A stretch of 64,000 bases of DNA from Acidobacteriota bacterium (GTDB lineage Bacteria; Acidobacteriota; Thermoanaerobaculia; Multivoradales; Multivoraceae). The notes below the pieces were generated by a model. The model saw only the letters and a list, made by a program, of their open reading frames with translations. It was not told the DNA's origin and ran no database searches. Positions 44,549 to 54,004 of this stretch are shown piece by piece. A program made the translations under genes and the position numbers. Position 1 is the first letter of the stretch. Every line of letters begins with the position of its first letter. The stretch is taken from assembly GCA_029263415.1 (NCBI GenBank), contig JAJCXN010000003.1:67514-131513 (forward strand). The letters are read 5' to 3'.

Positions 44549-47416
44549 ATGACGCCAGCCCAGTTCGCCAGGCTTAATGAGCTCTATGGGCGCTTGTGCA
44601 TGTTGCCGAAAGACCGCTGGGAGAGCTTTCCGAGCACTGCCTGTGCAGACGATGACGAGGTGCGCGCGGAGCTGCTTGCACTCATGCGCCATACGGATCG
44701 TGAGACCCGGATGGTGGACGACTTGGAAGGCGCTGTCTTGATCGCCCAGGGCACATCAGCAGGTCGCGGCGATGACGACGACCGCTCCACGGAGGTGTTG
44801 GAGCAGCCTCCGAACAGCGCTACGCTGATTGGCCAGCGCCTCGGAAACATCAAAGTGGAAGCCTTGATTGGTCGTGGCGGCATGGGCGATGTGTATCGAG
44901 GCTGGGATACAGCTCTTGAGCGTCGTGTAGCTATCAAGACGATCCGGCCAGAGTACGGTCTGAGCGCCGAGGCCGATGTTCGATTCAAGCGTGAGGCTCG
45001 GCTGCTGTCGAAGCTCGATCACCCGAACATCTGCCGGGTCTACGGCCTGCTCGAACGAGCGGAGGGCGATTGCCTGGTGCTTGAGTTCTTGAGCGGCGAG
45101 ACGCTTCGAGAGCGCCTTGCAGCGGACCAGTCCTCGATGGAAGAGGACGAGCGGGTCGCCATCGCCGTTGCGTTGACGTCGGCACTGGTCGCAGCACACG
45201 GCCAACACATCGTGCATCGCGATCTGAAGCCGGACAACGTCATGATACTTGCCGACGGATCGGTCAAGGTGCTGGACTTTGGTATTGCTCGGTCGATCGA
45301 CATAGAGCAGGAGATGGCGGCCGCGACCGAAGCCCAACATTCTCTGGAACGGAGCCCTGAACATTCTCCAAACAGAACCAAGGAGAGACTTGATCCACGG
45401 GCTGATGCAAGTCTAACGCGCCAAGGAAGCGCGGTTGGCACGATTGTCTATATGAGTCCGGAGCAGGCGCGTGGCGAGCCGGTGACTACCGCGAGCGATA
45501 TGTTTACGCTTGGGCTAGTTCTCCACGAGCTGTGGAGTGGCGAAAACCCATATGCCGGCACGGCGCCGGGCAAGGTGCTGTTCCGCGTTCAGACTGGAGA
45601 GTGTCGTAACCTGGATGGACTGCAACCCGAAATTGCGACACTGCTTGATGAACTCAAGCAACACTCCCCGCTTGATCGCCCGACCGCTTCTCAGGCTCTG
45701 GCTGCACTCAGGTCATGTCAGAAGAAGCCCCTCCGGCGCCGTCGGCAGGTTCTGTGGTCTGGCCTCGCTGCGATGGTTCTTACACTCGTCGTTCTAGCGC
45801 TTTGGTTGGGCGGTCGCTTCTCGACCGCACCACCATTGATCGCAGCGGGACAAGAAGGGCGGGTCCTAGTGCTGCCGATTGTTAATGACACCGGGCGCGA
45901 GAGCCTCGGTTGGGTAGAGCGCGGTCTTTGGGCGATGGTTCTGCAGACTCTGGATGATGCCCAAGGCATCGAGACCGTGCGCCCCGAGTCAGTGGATCGA
46001 CTGATCAATGATGCCGGTGATCTGCCGTTACTGGAACATTCGATCGAGGAGCTGCGTGACTTCGGTGCTGACGTTGGTGCTGAGCTTGCGATTCTCCCTG
46101 TCCTCCGGCTATCCGGCGAATCACTGAGCCTCGAGTCGCGAGCAATCAACATCAACGGAGCACGGAGTGAGTGGACTTTGGAGGGCACTGAGCCGACGGC
46201 TCTTGCCAGGGATCTAAGCGCGAGCTTGATTCGACGATTGCGGCCGGATGCCGAGTTCTCCGATCTGCGAGATCGTTTCTCGTACAGTCCCTTTGCCAAT
46301 CGACTCTATGCGTCAGGACTTGAGGAGTTGCGCACTGATGGTGCGAAGGGAGCTCAGCACTACTTCGAGGTTGCGATCGATGTCGACCCGAAAATGCACT
46401 GGGCTCAGCTCCAACTTGCCAATTCCCATTCAGAGCTGGCCGAGTTCGATCGGTCTGCAGAGCTTGCACAAGCAGTTCTCCTCTCAGCTCGAGCCGGCAC
46501 GGAGGCGAGACTAGAGGTCGCAGCGCTACGTACCCTTTCGACCGTTTCCTACCAGCGCGGAGAATCGGAGCAGGCTTCTGAACTTGCCAGTGAGGTTCTC
46601 TCGCTCAGCCGAGAACGAGGATATCGAGAGGACGAGGCAGCGGCCTTGGTGCGTCTCGGAGACGTGGCCCTAAGGGCCAAGAAGTTCGAGGAAACTGAGC
46701 GCTATTACCGTGAGGCGCTAGACCTTAGAAGGGACTTGGGCGATCGGATGGCAGAAGCCCATTCGCTGCACACACTAGGCGTGTTGGCGGAGGAGCAGGG
46801 GGATGTGCAGCGAGCGGAGCAACTGCTGACTGAAGCGTTGAGTCTGGAGCAGGATCAGGGCTTTCGTTATCTCAGTGGGATGACCAACAATAGTCTAGGC
46901 GTTCTGTACACAGCGATGGAGGACGGGAATCGGGCAAGACTGCACTTCGAGCGGGCTCTCGATCTCTACGATCAGGTCGGTGCGCGGCAACTGGCCATCC
47001 ATACCCTGGGAAATCTGGCGGTGACTTGGCAGCGGGAAGGCAACCTTGAGCGAGCCTTCGAGACAAGTGGTAGAGGGGTTGACCTGGCAAAAGAGATCGA
47101 CTCTAAGACGACCAAAGGGTTCGTAGCATTCAACCACTCGTTCAACGCTTTGCAGGTCGGTGCGTTGGAAGAAGCAGAGAGCTCCCTAGCGATTGCTGCA
47201 GAGGTGTATGGACCGTCGGATCCCGACGTCTTGATCGTCTCCGCGATGCTCGCTGATCGACAAGGTGATCTTGTCCGGGCGATTCGGTTGGCTCGAGAAT
47301 CGCGTGCTGCGTCCGGCGAGGCTTGGGACGACGAACGCAAGGGCATCCTGGCGGAGATGGAAAGTCGACAGCAGCAAGAAGCGAGACAAACCCAAGCCGC
47401 TGCGGACCACGACTAG
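44549..47416 (+). CDS. transmembrane Hanks-type Ser/Thr kinase with extracytoplasmic TPR domain
   Basis: A 955-residue receptor-like kinase. After a roughly 95-residue helical N-terminus (MTPAQFARLNELYGRL) comes a full kinase domain, about 100-380: GRGGMGDVY, Lys130 in VAIKTI, HRDLKPDN (Asp225), DFG at 243-245, SPEQ and a DMFTLGLVLHELW segment. All catalytic residues are present. A transmembrane helix follows at about 399-421 (GLAAMVLTLVVLALWLGG). Outside, a TolB-like domain (RVLVLPIVNDTGRESLGWVERGLW) is followed by at least eight TPR units (about 570-930). This architecture is abundant in Acidobacteria. The outer half probably senses a protein or peptide and controls the kinase inside. Its partner and targets are not visible here. 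Confidence 0.95.
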   Translation: MTPAQFARLNELYGRLCMLPKDRWESFPSTACADDDEVRAELLALMRHTDRETRMVDDLEGAVLIAQGTSAGRGDDDDRSTEVLEQPPNSATLIGQRLGNIKVEALIGRGGMGDVYRGWDTALERRVAIKTIRPEYGLSAEADVRFKREARLLSKLDHPNICRVYGLLERAEGDCLVLEFLSGETLRERLAADQSSMEEDERVAIAVALTSALVAAHGQHIVHRDLKPDNVMILADGSVKVLDFGIARSIDIEQEMAAATEAQHSLERSPEHSPNRTKERLDPRADASLTRQGSAVGTIVYMSPEQARGEPVTTASDMFTLGLVLHELWSGENPYAGTAPGKVLFRVQTGECRNLDGLQPEIATLLDELKQHSPLDRPTASQALAALRSCQKKPLRRRRQVLWSGLAAMVLTLVVLALWLGGRFSTAPPLIAAGQEGRVLVLPIVNDTGRESLGWVERGLWAMVLQTLDDAQGIETVRPESVDRLINDAGDLPLLEHSIEELRDFGADVGAELAILPVLRLSGESLSLESRAININGARSEWTLEGTEPTALARDLSASLIRRLRPDAEFSDLRDRFSYSPFANRLYASGLEELRTDGAKGAQHYFEVAIDVDPKMHWAQLQLANSHSELAEFDRSAELAQAVLLSARAGTEARLEVAALRTLSTVSYQRGESEQASELASEVLSLSRERGYREDEAAALVRLGDVALRAKKFEETERYYREALDLRRDLGDRMAEAHSLHTLGVLAEEQGDVQRAEQLLTEALSLEQDQGFRYLSGMTNNSLGVLYTAMEDGNRARLHFERALDLYDQVGARQLAIHTLGNLAVTWQREGNLERAFETSGRGVDLAKEIDSKTTKGFVAFNHSFNALQVGALEEAESSLAIAAEVYGPSDPDVLIVSAMLADRQGDLVRAIRLARESRAASGEAWDDERKGILAEMESRQQQEARQTQAAADHD

Positions 47417-47646
47417 CATTCCAAGCGCTGTCGGCTGAGCCTTCTCCTTCGGAATCGAGCCGTGCCGCCAGCCACCTTCGAACGAACCGCCATTCTAGCT
47501 CCACGGCGGAGACGGAGGTTTTGAGCGTCAGAGCGATTTGACGACCGCGACCTGCTCCAGAGAAACATGCGCATGTCAGAATGCCGGAGTTCGCGGAGCA
47601 CACCTCCTCTCTGCGGGCAGAAGCCCAGATTCCCATTGGAGACTAG

Positions 47647-48834
47647 ATGCAGATCGAAACCCGAGACCCGCTGAGTCATCTCCTCAACTCACTGGCCGGC
47701 GTCAGGCGTGACCGCAGGAGGTCCGTCTCCATCTACCTGTGCTTGATCACCCTGTTTGCCGGAATCGGCTGGACGTCTGAGATGGCCTACCGTGGGCCAA
47801 CACTCCTGGCGACCTACGAAGGACCAATCGTCGTCCACAACAGTCAAGTCGTCTACACCTCGCTAGACAAGCTCACTTTCTCCACCGAGACACATCTGGA
47901 ACTACACGCGCCCGAACTCATGGAGCTGCGACCTGCAATCGACAGCTGGGCGGCTCGAGCCGGTGTCCATCCAAGAGTCTTGATTGCGTTGGTGAGGGGG
48001 GCCTTCCAGGGAGAGATCGCTGTCTCCAACCGCAACAACCTCGACACCGTCGCCGACCTCGCGCTGGGTCTTGCCACGGTCCTCGAAGAAGAGAAGGCAT
48101 CCGCCCTTGCAGCCTCGAAAGCATACGAGGCAGTGCGCAACGCGTACGGCATCGAAGAGCGGCCCTCCCCAGAGCTTGCGCGAGCGAAGTTAAACGCTCG
48201 AGCTGTCGGTGGTGGGCCACCACTGTTCGACTACTTCCAGCCCCCTTGGGAAATCGAAGACACTTGGGCTGGTGGGGGTGCCCACGGCGACACCGGGAGC
48301 GGCACCCGCAACGCCCTCGACTTTTGGGGCGCGTTTCGTAACTGGGGCGCAGACGTATCCGCTTGGTGGGTGGCCGCAACTCAAGTCGGCACGGCCAGAG
48401 TTTGGTCCTCATGCAGCATGAGCGTCATCCATCCCAATGGTTGGGAAACGTCCTACTACCATCTGGAGAACATTCAGGTCGCCGACATGCAGCAGGTCAA
48501 CCGCAACCATCGGCTTGCTAACTACGCCGACGACGAGGCTCAAGCGCTGTGCAATGGCGGCGCGTCGACCGGGCCGCACGTCCATGTCGCCATGTTCTTT
48601 GATGGACAGCGGGTTGAGGTCGACGAGACACAACTTGACTTCACATCGTTCTCGCACCATGTTGGGATTGGGCAGTACGACTCCAACTGCAACACTTCGT
48701 ATTACACGCTTGAAGGTGGCAGTAGGGTTTGCCCTTTCGCTGATCAGCTGCTCAACGACGCACCATCGACCTCTGGTGAGCTCTTTGCAGATGGTTTCGA
48801 AGACGGGTCAACTTCTGCTTGGAGCGGGCTGTGA
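47647..48834 (+). CDS. LasA-like M23 metallopeptidase with DGFE-type tail
   Basis: A 395-residue exported protein. A late signal or anchor segment (SIYLCLITLFAGIGWTS) precedes a pro-region of about 130 residues. Then comes a zinc peptidase domain of the LasA/beta-lytic type (M23): FDYFQPPWEIEDTW, GGGAHGDTGSGTRNALDFWG with ligands His213 and Asp225, SVIHPNGWETSYYHLE, and GPHVHVAMF with His311 and His313. Such enzymes cut glycine-rich or peptidoglycan cross-links and lyse other bacteria. The C-terminus reads LFADGFEDGSTSAWSGL, the DGFE tail. Ribosome site GGAG lies seven bases before the ATG. The gene is 230 bp after the kinase gene and may be transcribed separately. Confidence 0.92.
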   Translation: MQIETRDPLSHLLNSLAGVRRDRRRSVSIYLCLITLFAGIGWTSEMAYRGPTLLATYEGPIVVHNSQVVYTSLDKLTFSTETHLELHAPELMELRPAIDSWAARAGVHPRVLIALVRGAFQGEIAVSNRNNLDTVADLALGLATVLEEEKASALAASKAYEAVRNAYGIEERPSPELARAKLNARAVGGGPPLFDYFQPPWEIEDTWAGGGAHGDTGSGTRNALDFWGAFRNWGADVSAWWVAATQVGTARVWSSCSMSVIHPNGWETSYYHLENIQVADMQQVNRNHRLANYADDEAQALCNGGASTGPHVHVAMFFDGQRVEVDETQLDFTSFSHHVGIGQYDSNCNTSYYTLEGGSRVCPFADQLLNDAPSTSGELFADGFEDGSTSAWSGL

Positions 48835-49334
48835 ATCTGGCGAAGCCGTGAAGGCGGCGAACTGTCGGATGGAGGTGTCACACGAGTGTTTGAGAGTGTG
48901 TCGGGGCAGTCTTGATTTCTGAAGATCTCACACGATTTGGGCTGACGGTAGTCCTTAAGCAACTCGTCGAGCGCTTGTTCGCCAATATCGCCCTACTTCG
49001 GCTCTCTTCGGACAAGGCAAAGCCGCCGGGTTCTTCCCAGCGGCTGGCAGCGGACAGCTTGTGTTGTTCGTGAGTCGCTTCGGTCGTGAATCGTTAGCTT
49101 GACTCGGACACCGTGCTGGCGAGAAGGGCGCATGGCCCGCGGACGGGAAGTAGTATGGATCGTCCTGGGACCTGAGGAACATCTCGAGTCTCGCCGTAGC
49201 TGCTATAGAGCGATCAACTTTCTCCGATCCGTCCTACTCATTTCTCCCCTCCCGTTGTCCCCTTCAAGCCGGACCACTAAGCTCCTCCCGCTACCGCGAC
49301 GCGACACGACGCCAGCGTCCCGCGGCTCGGCTCG
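48835..49334. other. gene-free interval with a weak hairpin
   Basis: 500 bases between the M23 gene and the decayed IPTL gene. A 10-bp inverted repeat with one mismatch (AGCCGCCGGG-TTCTT-CCCAGCGGCT, 49021-49045) could be a terminator; its flanks are not T-rich. No coding frame is supportable. Confidence 0.4.
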
Positions 49335-50292
49335 TCAGACGGTGTTTGTACTCCTGAGTATTCTCCAGCCAGCGAGACCGAGCAGCAGGAGCATCGCCGA
49401 AAGGCCGAACGACCCTGCCGTCGGCACCACTACTGTAGGAGGTCCGCCGGTACTGAACGAATCGGTGGCAAACGCTAGTCCAAGTTGGCCGACCTCGATC
49501 AGAGCGTTGTACGGCACGTTCACATCCAGCGTACCGATGCCGTGTGAGCCGGCTTCGACGTTGTAGTCAGTTGAGCCGTCGTCCGTCGTGATCCGCAGGG
49601 TGTAGGTGCAAAAGGACGTGCCGAAGACGCTGATGCCGTTCTCGGCCGGCGTGGCTATCTCGAAGAAGGCCGGGTCCTCGCAGTTGACGTCGATGGTCCA
49701 AGTGCATTGCGCCGTTTCCACGTCAGGGTTCATCAACGTGGCGGTGAGTGCACCGTCCGCGAGCGCTACGGTGCTCGCCTCCCAGGTCACTGCGTTGTCG
49801 ATGTTGGGAGGCGCCAGATGCGGTGCTCATCGGTACGCCATCGATCGTGGCCGAGGTGGCTCCAGTGGCGGCGGCGGTTGCGGTGATCACGGTACCGACG
49901 TCGACAGGCACCACCGTGCTGTCTGGGTTCTGGCTTGCCAAACTGCAAATTGGCGCCTGGTAGTCGAGCGCTAGTGATTCGACGTCCGAGCAGGGGTTGG
50001 CCATTGGATCGAACCCATTGGCAGTCACCATGACCTCGGTTGCCAGTCCACTTACGCTGTTTGGCAAGTTGATCGTGACGCTAGAGCCAATGGTGGCGGT
50101 GCTGGCGATCGTCGAGTTGTTGGTGGGGCAGTTCGTGGGAGGACCTGCCGCCACAGTTGATGGCGCGAACAAGGCCAAAGAGCAGGCGAAATGACTTCTC
50201 GCACTCCATTCTCTGGTAGAACCTTGGCACTCTACACAACGGACGTCAGACTCTCGAAAGGACAGGAGATGCGGTCTACTCTGACTCACCAA
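49335..50292 (-). pseudogene. frameshifted secreted protein with IPTL-CTERM-like tail
   Basis: Two overlapping minus-strand frames form one protein. The upstream frame has a signal-like segment (ACSLALFAPSTVAAGPP), then SSVTINLPNSVSG and SATIDGVPMSTASGA. The downstream frame continues it as PNIDNAVTWEASTVALADG. It ends with VPTAGSFGLSAMLLLLGLAGWRILR, an IPTL-type tail of motif, hydrophobic helix and basic end. A single-base indel near 49805-49815 restores one frame, either a real mutation or an assembly error. No good start codon is visible before the signal segment, and the 5' end overlaps the leader of the divergent DUF481-like gene. The region with signal-like coding begins near 50190. Confidence 0.72.
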
Positions 50293-51150
50293 GTTGCGCC
50301 TGACACAACAGCAATCTGTGGCGCAAGAGGGCTCGCGCTGTCAGTCCTGATCTTGGTCAGCGCGGCGGCTTCAGCCCAGGTCAACACTGAAGCATTCCGA
50401 CCGGTCGGCCCAGAGGACGGACTCAGCGGAACGTTGTCTCTCACCTTTGCAGCTCGGCGCGGCAACTCAGAGAGCGAGCGAGCGGGGCTCGGACTCAACC
50501 TGTTTCGCGCGACCGCGTTCGTTCCCAAAGAAGCTGAAAAAGCCAAGCGCCCAGTGCAACCGGAGCTACTGACGGCCAAACGATTGTTAATGCTCGTCGC
50601 CGAATACGACTTCGAAGAGAGCAAGCGCGACAACACAGTCAATCGAGGCTTTGCCCATCTACGGTGGACATTGATGCGATCACCCCGCCTTGGTTGGGAG
50701 GCCTTCGCTCAGCTTGAGAAGGATGAGTTCACCCGACTCGAACGCCGCACTTTAGTTGGAGGCGGATTGCGCTACGGCGCCTATCAACGCAACCGGGCCA
50801 AGATGTTTGTCGGCATTGGAGCCATGGGAGAGTGGGAGCGAATCGAGGAGCGAACTGCCCCATCCACCGAGTCTCGCCTTACCCGCGACGTCGTGCGCAT
50901 CAGCAGCTACTTCAACGCGCGTTGGCAGCACTCCAATGAACGGGTCGAAGCCAGCACTACGACCTACATGCAACCGTCAGTTGAAGACACAGACGACTAC
51001 AGGATCCTGTCTCAAGCGCGCCTAACCACCTCAATCACAGAACGCATCGGCCTCAATTTGATTGTCAACCTCCGTCACGACAGCCAACCTCCGCTGGAAA
51101 TCGAGCACACTGACCTCGACGTCAAGATGGGCTTGAGTCTTCGGTTGTAG
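50269..51150 (+). CDS. DUF481-like outer-membrane beta-barrel protein
   Basis: The start is ATG 50269 (AAGGA eight bases upstream) with a signal peptide (LALSVLILVSAAASAQ). The remaining 265 residues are alternating amphipathic strands typical of DUF481/YdiY barrels: SGTLSLTFAARRGNSESE at the N-terminal start of the barrel (the G-N-S-E segment is a family hallmark), RLLMLVAEYDFEES, RRTLVGGGLRYG and the terminal VKMGLSLRL. The last residue is hydrophobic, as for BAM substrates. An outer-membrane location is likely; known relatives respond to salt or antimicrobial stress. It is divergent from, and partly overlapping, the decayed IPTL gene. Confidence 0.85.
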   Translation: MRSTLTHQVAPDTTAICGARGLALSVLILVSAAASAQVNTEAFRPVGPEDGLSGTLSLTFAARRGNSESERAGLGLNLFRATAFVPKEAEKAKRPVQPELLTAKRLLMLVAEYDFEESKRDNTVNRGFAHLRWTLMRSPRLGWEAFAQLEKDEFTRLERRTLVGGGLRYGAYQRNRAKMFVGIGAMGEWERIEERTAPSTESRLTRDVVRISSYFNARWQHSNERVEASTTTYMQPSVEDTDDYRILSQARLTTSITERIGLNLIVNLRHDSQPPLEIEHTDLDVKMGLSLRL

Positions 51151-51253
51151 GAGAGATTCAAGGTGCTTCTCAAAGGGTGCCGCCTATTCGCGCCCCCTAA
51201 CACAACAGCCTCAAATACGTGGCCGGTTCAACTGCTAGTTCGCCAACCACGAG

Positions 51254-51403
51254 CTACCACATACCCCCAGAGCCGTCCTCAAAGCCGTCACGGAAGATAA
51301 TCCAGTCAGAAGTGCCGGTTCTCCCAAGTTCTGCGATAGCCGCATTCAGGACCTCGTAGGTCCCATTGGAACCGTCGCGGGCAACAAAGACGACGATGGA
51401 CAC
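51254..51403 (-). pseudogene. C-terminal remnant of a DGFE-tailed protein
   Basis: A 50-codon minus-strand frame ends in TAG with the tail IIFRDGFEDGSGGMW, the same D-G-F-E-D-G-x-x-W type as two intact secreted proteins in the window. The preceding residues (VSIVVFVARDGSNGTYEVLN) look like the last beta-strands of an exported domain. A TAG just upstream blocks the frame, and no signal peptide or ribosome site exists, so this is most likely the remaining 3' end of a lost gene. Confidence 0.65.
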
Positions 51404-51758
51404 TCTTGCTCGGGCCTACGGTTTCGCGGCTCCGCGATGCCACCGAACCTTCGGAGTTGTTCCACGGACGGCACGCTTGTCCCGGAACAGAGACATGTCG
51501 AACGGATCGGCAGATCACTTGACGGTCGCGACGACGTCTCCATGATCGTCTTGCTTTGCAGTCTTGCTTCCTTCTCCCGATTTGCTCCGCTCTCTTGTCT
51601 CTCTCGCAGCTGTCAACCGCCGAGTACTCTCGCTCTTCCTCTCCTTCGCCGAGACTGTTGACTCTTGTGAGAGCATCGTTCTACACCGCTCTTTGTGAAC
51701 GGATGGATTAGATAGCATGACCGTCGAGCGCAGGGCATCAAAACGAAGGAACGAACCC
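51404..51758. other. interval with coding debris and a dispersed repeat
   Basis: 355 bases holding the dispersed 38-bp repeat (51496-51533) and minus-strand frames without starts. The minus-strand reading GDVVATVK, stop, SADPFD resembles a reading at 59.2 kb. The HicB-like gene has AAGGA before its start. Confidence 0.4.
51496..51533 (+). repeat. dispersed 38-bp repeat, copy 1
   Basis: Matches 59191-59228 with two mismatches (TGTCGAACGGATCGGCAGAT is common to both). Both copies lie between genes. Confidence 0.8.
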
Positions 51759-51965
51759 ATGCAAGAAGCTTTCGCCCTTGAATACTGGTCTGATTCGAGC
51801 AGCTTCGTCGGCCACCTGCCTGAGATTCCCGGTGGCTTCAGTCAGGCCGAGACCCTCAGCGAACCCGAGGAAAGGATCCGCCACGCCCACGAGCTCGTCG
51901 TCGACGACCAGCGCAGCGAACCGCGGCCGGGCGCCGACACCCGAGAGATCCTCCTCGAAGCGTGA
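51759..51965 (+). CDS. HicB-like antitoxin (orphan)
   Basis: A 68-residue protein from ATG 51759 (AAGGA ten bases upstream). It has the compact HicB-type start: FALEYWSDSSSFVGHLPEIPG followed by FSQAETLSEPEERIRHAHEL, equivalent to the family's G-x-x-PELPGCxSQGxTxxEAxxNI pattern. The helix-turn-helix DNA-binding tail of full-length HicB proteins is absent, and no HicA gene is present upstream or downstream. The stop TGA overlaps the GTG start of the glycosyltransferase gene. It may be a solitary HicB-like regulator or half of a broken toxin-antitoxin pair. Confidence 0.7.
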   Translation: MQEAFALEYWSDSSSFVGHLPEIPGGFSQAETLSEPEERIRHAHELVVDDQRSEPRPGADTREILLEA

Positions 51966-54004
51966 AACTCCACGCCTCCCTCCGCGAGCTGACCCGCGTC
52001 GGCCGGGCGCTCCACCGCCGCGGCAAGAAGTACTATCTACATTTGCGGAAGACGACCACGAACAACGACCCACTGCGAAGCCAGCGATGGAGGAGAAACC
52101 TCCTATTCGTTGCGATCCTGGCCGCCTTCTTCGCCTTCCTCGTGTTCTTCGTCGAGGGCCTCAGCATCTCCTGGGACGAAGCGCATTATCGTTCTTTGGG
52201 ACGTTGCTTCTCGGAGCACCTCCTCGATCCCGAAGCCTGCCTGCCGGACTTTCTCGAGTCGGACTTGCTTTCCCATGGGGTGGCAACCGAGGTCCTGTAC
52301 TTTCTCGCCCTCGACTGGGCCGGCGTCGAAGAGAGCTACTTCGCCTTGCACGTGGTCAAGGGGATCGGCTCGAGCCTGGTCCTCGTTGCCTTATTCTGGA
52401 TCCTCTGCCGACTCCACCCCAACTCGCTCTTGGCAGCCTGGGGCGCTCTCTTGCTGGTCCTATTCCCGACTTGGTTCGGACATGCCTTCGACAATCACAT
52501 GGATTCGGTGTCCTGCTTGCTCTATGCGCTGGAGCTCGCGCTCGCGGTGTATCTTCTTGAGAAGAGCTACCAGTCCGTCCAGCTGCGAACCGAGGTTCTT
52601 TCGATCGCAGGCTTGGCCGCGATCTCGGCGATCTCCTTCTCCCATCGGATCGTGCTGGTCATCGTCCCAGCTCTTTGTCTCGGACTCCTGATCGCCCGCT
52701 CTCTGCGGCAACGGAGGTACGTGGAGATTGCGCGCAGCCTCGCCCTGTTCGGGGTGATTTTCTTCGCGACCCTCTTCTTGGTCGATCCCATGGTTCGGCT
52801 GCGCGGACTCGAAGGCGTGATCGCCAAGATCACCTACTCCTCGGATTTCGAGGCCCTTGCGGGCTCGATGAATCGCTTCGAAGGCCAGCTCTGGCCATCG
52901 GAAGATCTTCCGTGGCACTACCTGCCGAAGTGGATTCTGATAACGACTCCGGTGGTCACCTTGCTGCTCGCTGGGATTGGACTCGTCGAGATGCTCAGAA
53001 GGCAGCGTTTTCCGGGTCGGGGATTGTCCTCCGATCTTGGATTCCTGATCTCGATGTCGTTCATCTTGCCCATCTTCGCCGTCATTCTGCTGCGTCCGGT
53101 TCTCTACGATGCCTGGAGACACTTCCTCTTTCTCGCGGTGCCTCTCGTGGTCATCGCGACCCTGGGGCTCAAGAAAGGCTTCGAGGTCGCGAACAAGCCT
53201 TGGTCCAAGCGAGCCCTCACACTGGCGATCGCTCTCCCCTTTGCGGTGACCGCGAAAGAGATGGTCGAGCTTCATCCCTATCAGTACCTCTACTTCAATC
53301 GAGCCGCGGGAGGACTGGAGCAGGCAGCCGCGAACTACGAAACCGACTATTGGGCAAAGAGCTACCGGGAAGCGGCGGAGTGGCTACGAGTGCAACCTCG
53401 TGAAGACGACCAGAGAACCTATTACGTCTACGTCTGTGGCCCGGAGATCTCGGCCGCCCACTTCTTTCCGCCCGGCCGACTCGTGGCCACGCCGCGTTCG
53501 GAGATGGCCGACTATCTGATTTGCTTCACCCGCGAGAATCTGCACCTCCAAGTTGCCGAAACGCAGACCCTTCATGCCGTGGAGCGCCAGGGAGTTCGTC
53601 TATCGGTGGTCAAGGCGATTCCGCAACTCGGCCCATGGGACTCTCTCTCCGAAGACGACGAGATCCATTTCATCTCGAAGCCAGGCAGGGTTCGCGGACA
53701 CGTCGATGTGGTAACCGCTCGCGGTTCAGAAGGTGATGCGCTGGCTCTTAAAGGCTGGGCGGCGGAAAAGGCCGAGCCGGATCGGCCCCTCACCATCCTG
53801 ATCACCCTCGACGGGGAGATCGTCTCCTTCGGGAGAAACGGACTATCTCGATCGGACGTCGCTGGAGCCTTGGGTGACGATCGATACCAGCACTCCGGAT
53901 GGATCGTGGCAGTCGACGGAGCCGCCGCGGGCGTCAACGGCGACTCGCTTCGGGTCTGGGGCTACCTTCCGGAGCGAGGCGAGGCGTACATCATTCGTCG
54001 GTGA
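51962..54004 (+). CDS. GT39-like multi-pass membrane glycosyltransferase
   Basis: A 680-residue GT-C protein. Residues 1-45 are basic; about eleven transmembrane helices follow up to residue 440. The first helix is followed by ISWDEAHYRSLG, the acidic pair in the first extracytoplasmic loop typical of PMT/ArnT/GT39 enzymes. HPYQYLYFNRAAGG and YWAKSYREAAEWL follow the last helix. The C-terminal about 230 residues form a soluble domain, ending in a beta module (LALKGWAAEKAEPDRPLTILI). It should transfer a sugar from a polyprenyl-phosphate donor on the periplasmic side. The GTG start overlaps the HicB TGA (GTGA). The first 30 residues (HRRGKKYYLHLRK) are odd for the family, and a TTG near 52040 is an alternative start. 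Confidence 0.85.
   Translation: MKLHASLRELTRVGRALHRRGKKYYLHLRKTTTNNDPLRSQRWRRNLLFVAILAAFFAFLVFFVEGLSISWDEAHYRSLGRCFSEHLLDPEACLPDFLESDLLSHGVATEVLYFLALDWAGVEESYFALHVVKGIGSSLVLVALFWILCRLHPNSLLAAWGALLLVLFPTWFGHAFDNHMDSVSCLLYALELALAVYLLEKSYQSVQLRTEVLSIAGLAAISAISFSHRIVLVIVPALCLGLLIARSLRQRRYVEIARSLALFGVIFFATLFLVDPMVRLRGLEGVIAKITYSSDFEALAGSMNRFEGQLWPSEDLPWHYLPKWILITTPVVTLLLAGIGLVEMLRRQRFPGRGLSSDLGFLISMSFILPIFAVILLRPVLYDAWRHFLFLAVPLVVIATLGLKKGFEVANKPWSKRALTLAIALPFAVTAKEMVELHPYQYLYFNRAAGGLEQAAANYETDYWAKSYREAAEWLRVQPREDDQRTYYVYVCGPEISAAHFFPPGRLVATPRSEMADYLICFTRENLHLQVAETQTLHAVERQGVRLSVVKAIPQLGPWDSLSEDDEIHFISKPGRVRGHVDVVTARGSEGDALALKGWAAEKAEPDRPLTILITLDGEIVSFGRNGLSRSDVAGALGDDRYQHSGWIVAVDGAAAGVNGDSLRVWGYLPERGEAYIIRR

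Noticed and set aside
51962-52060. HicA toxin partner fused to the glycosyltransferase N-terminus
   Set aside because: HRRGKKYYLHLRK only faintly recalls HicA; the catalytic G-S-H-H context is missing, and the segment is too short.
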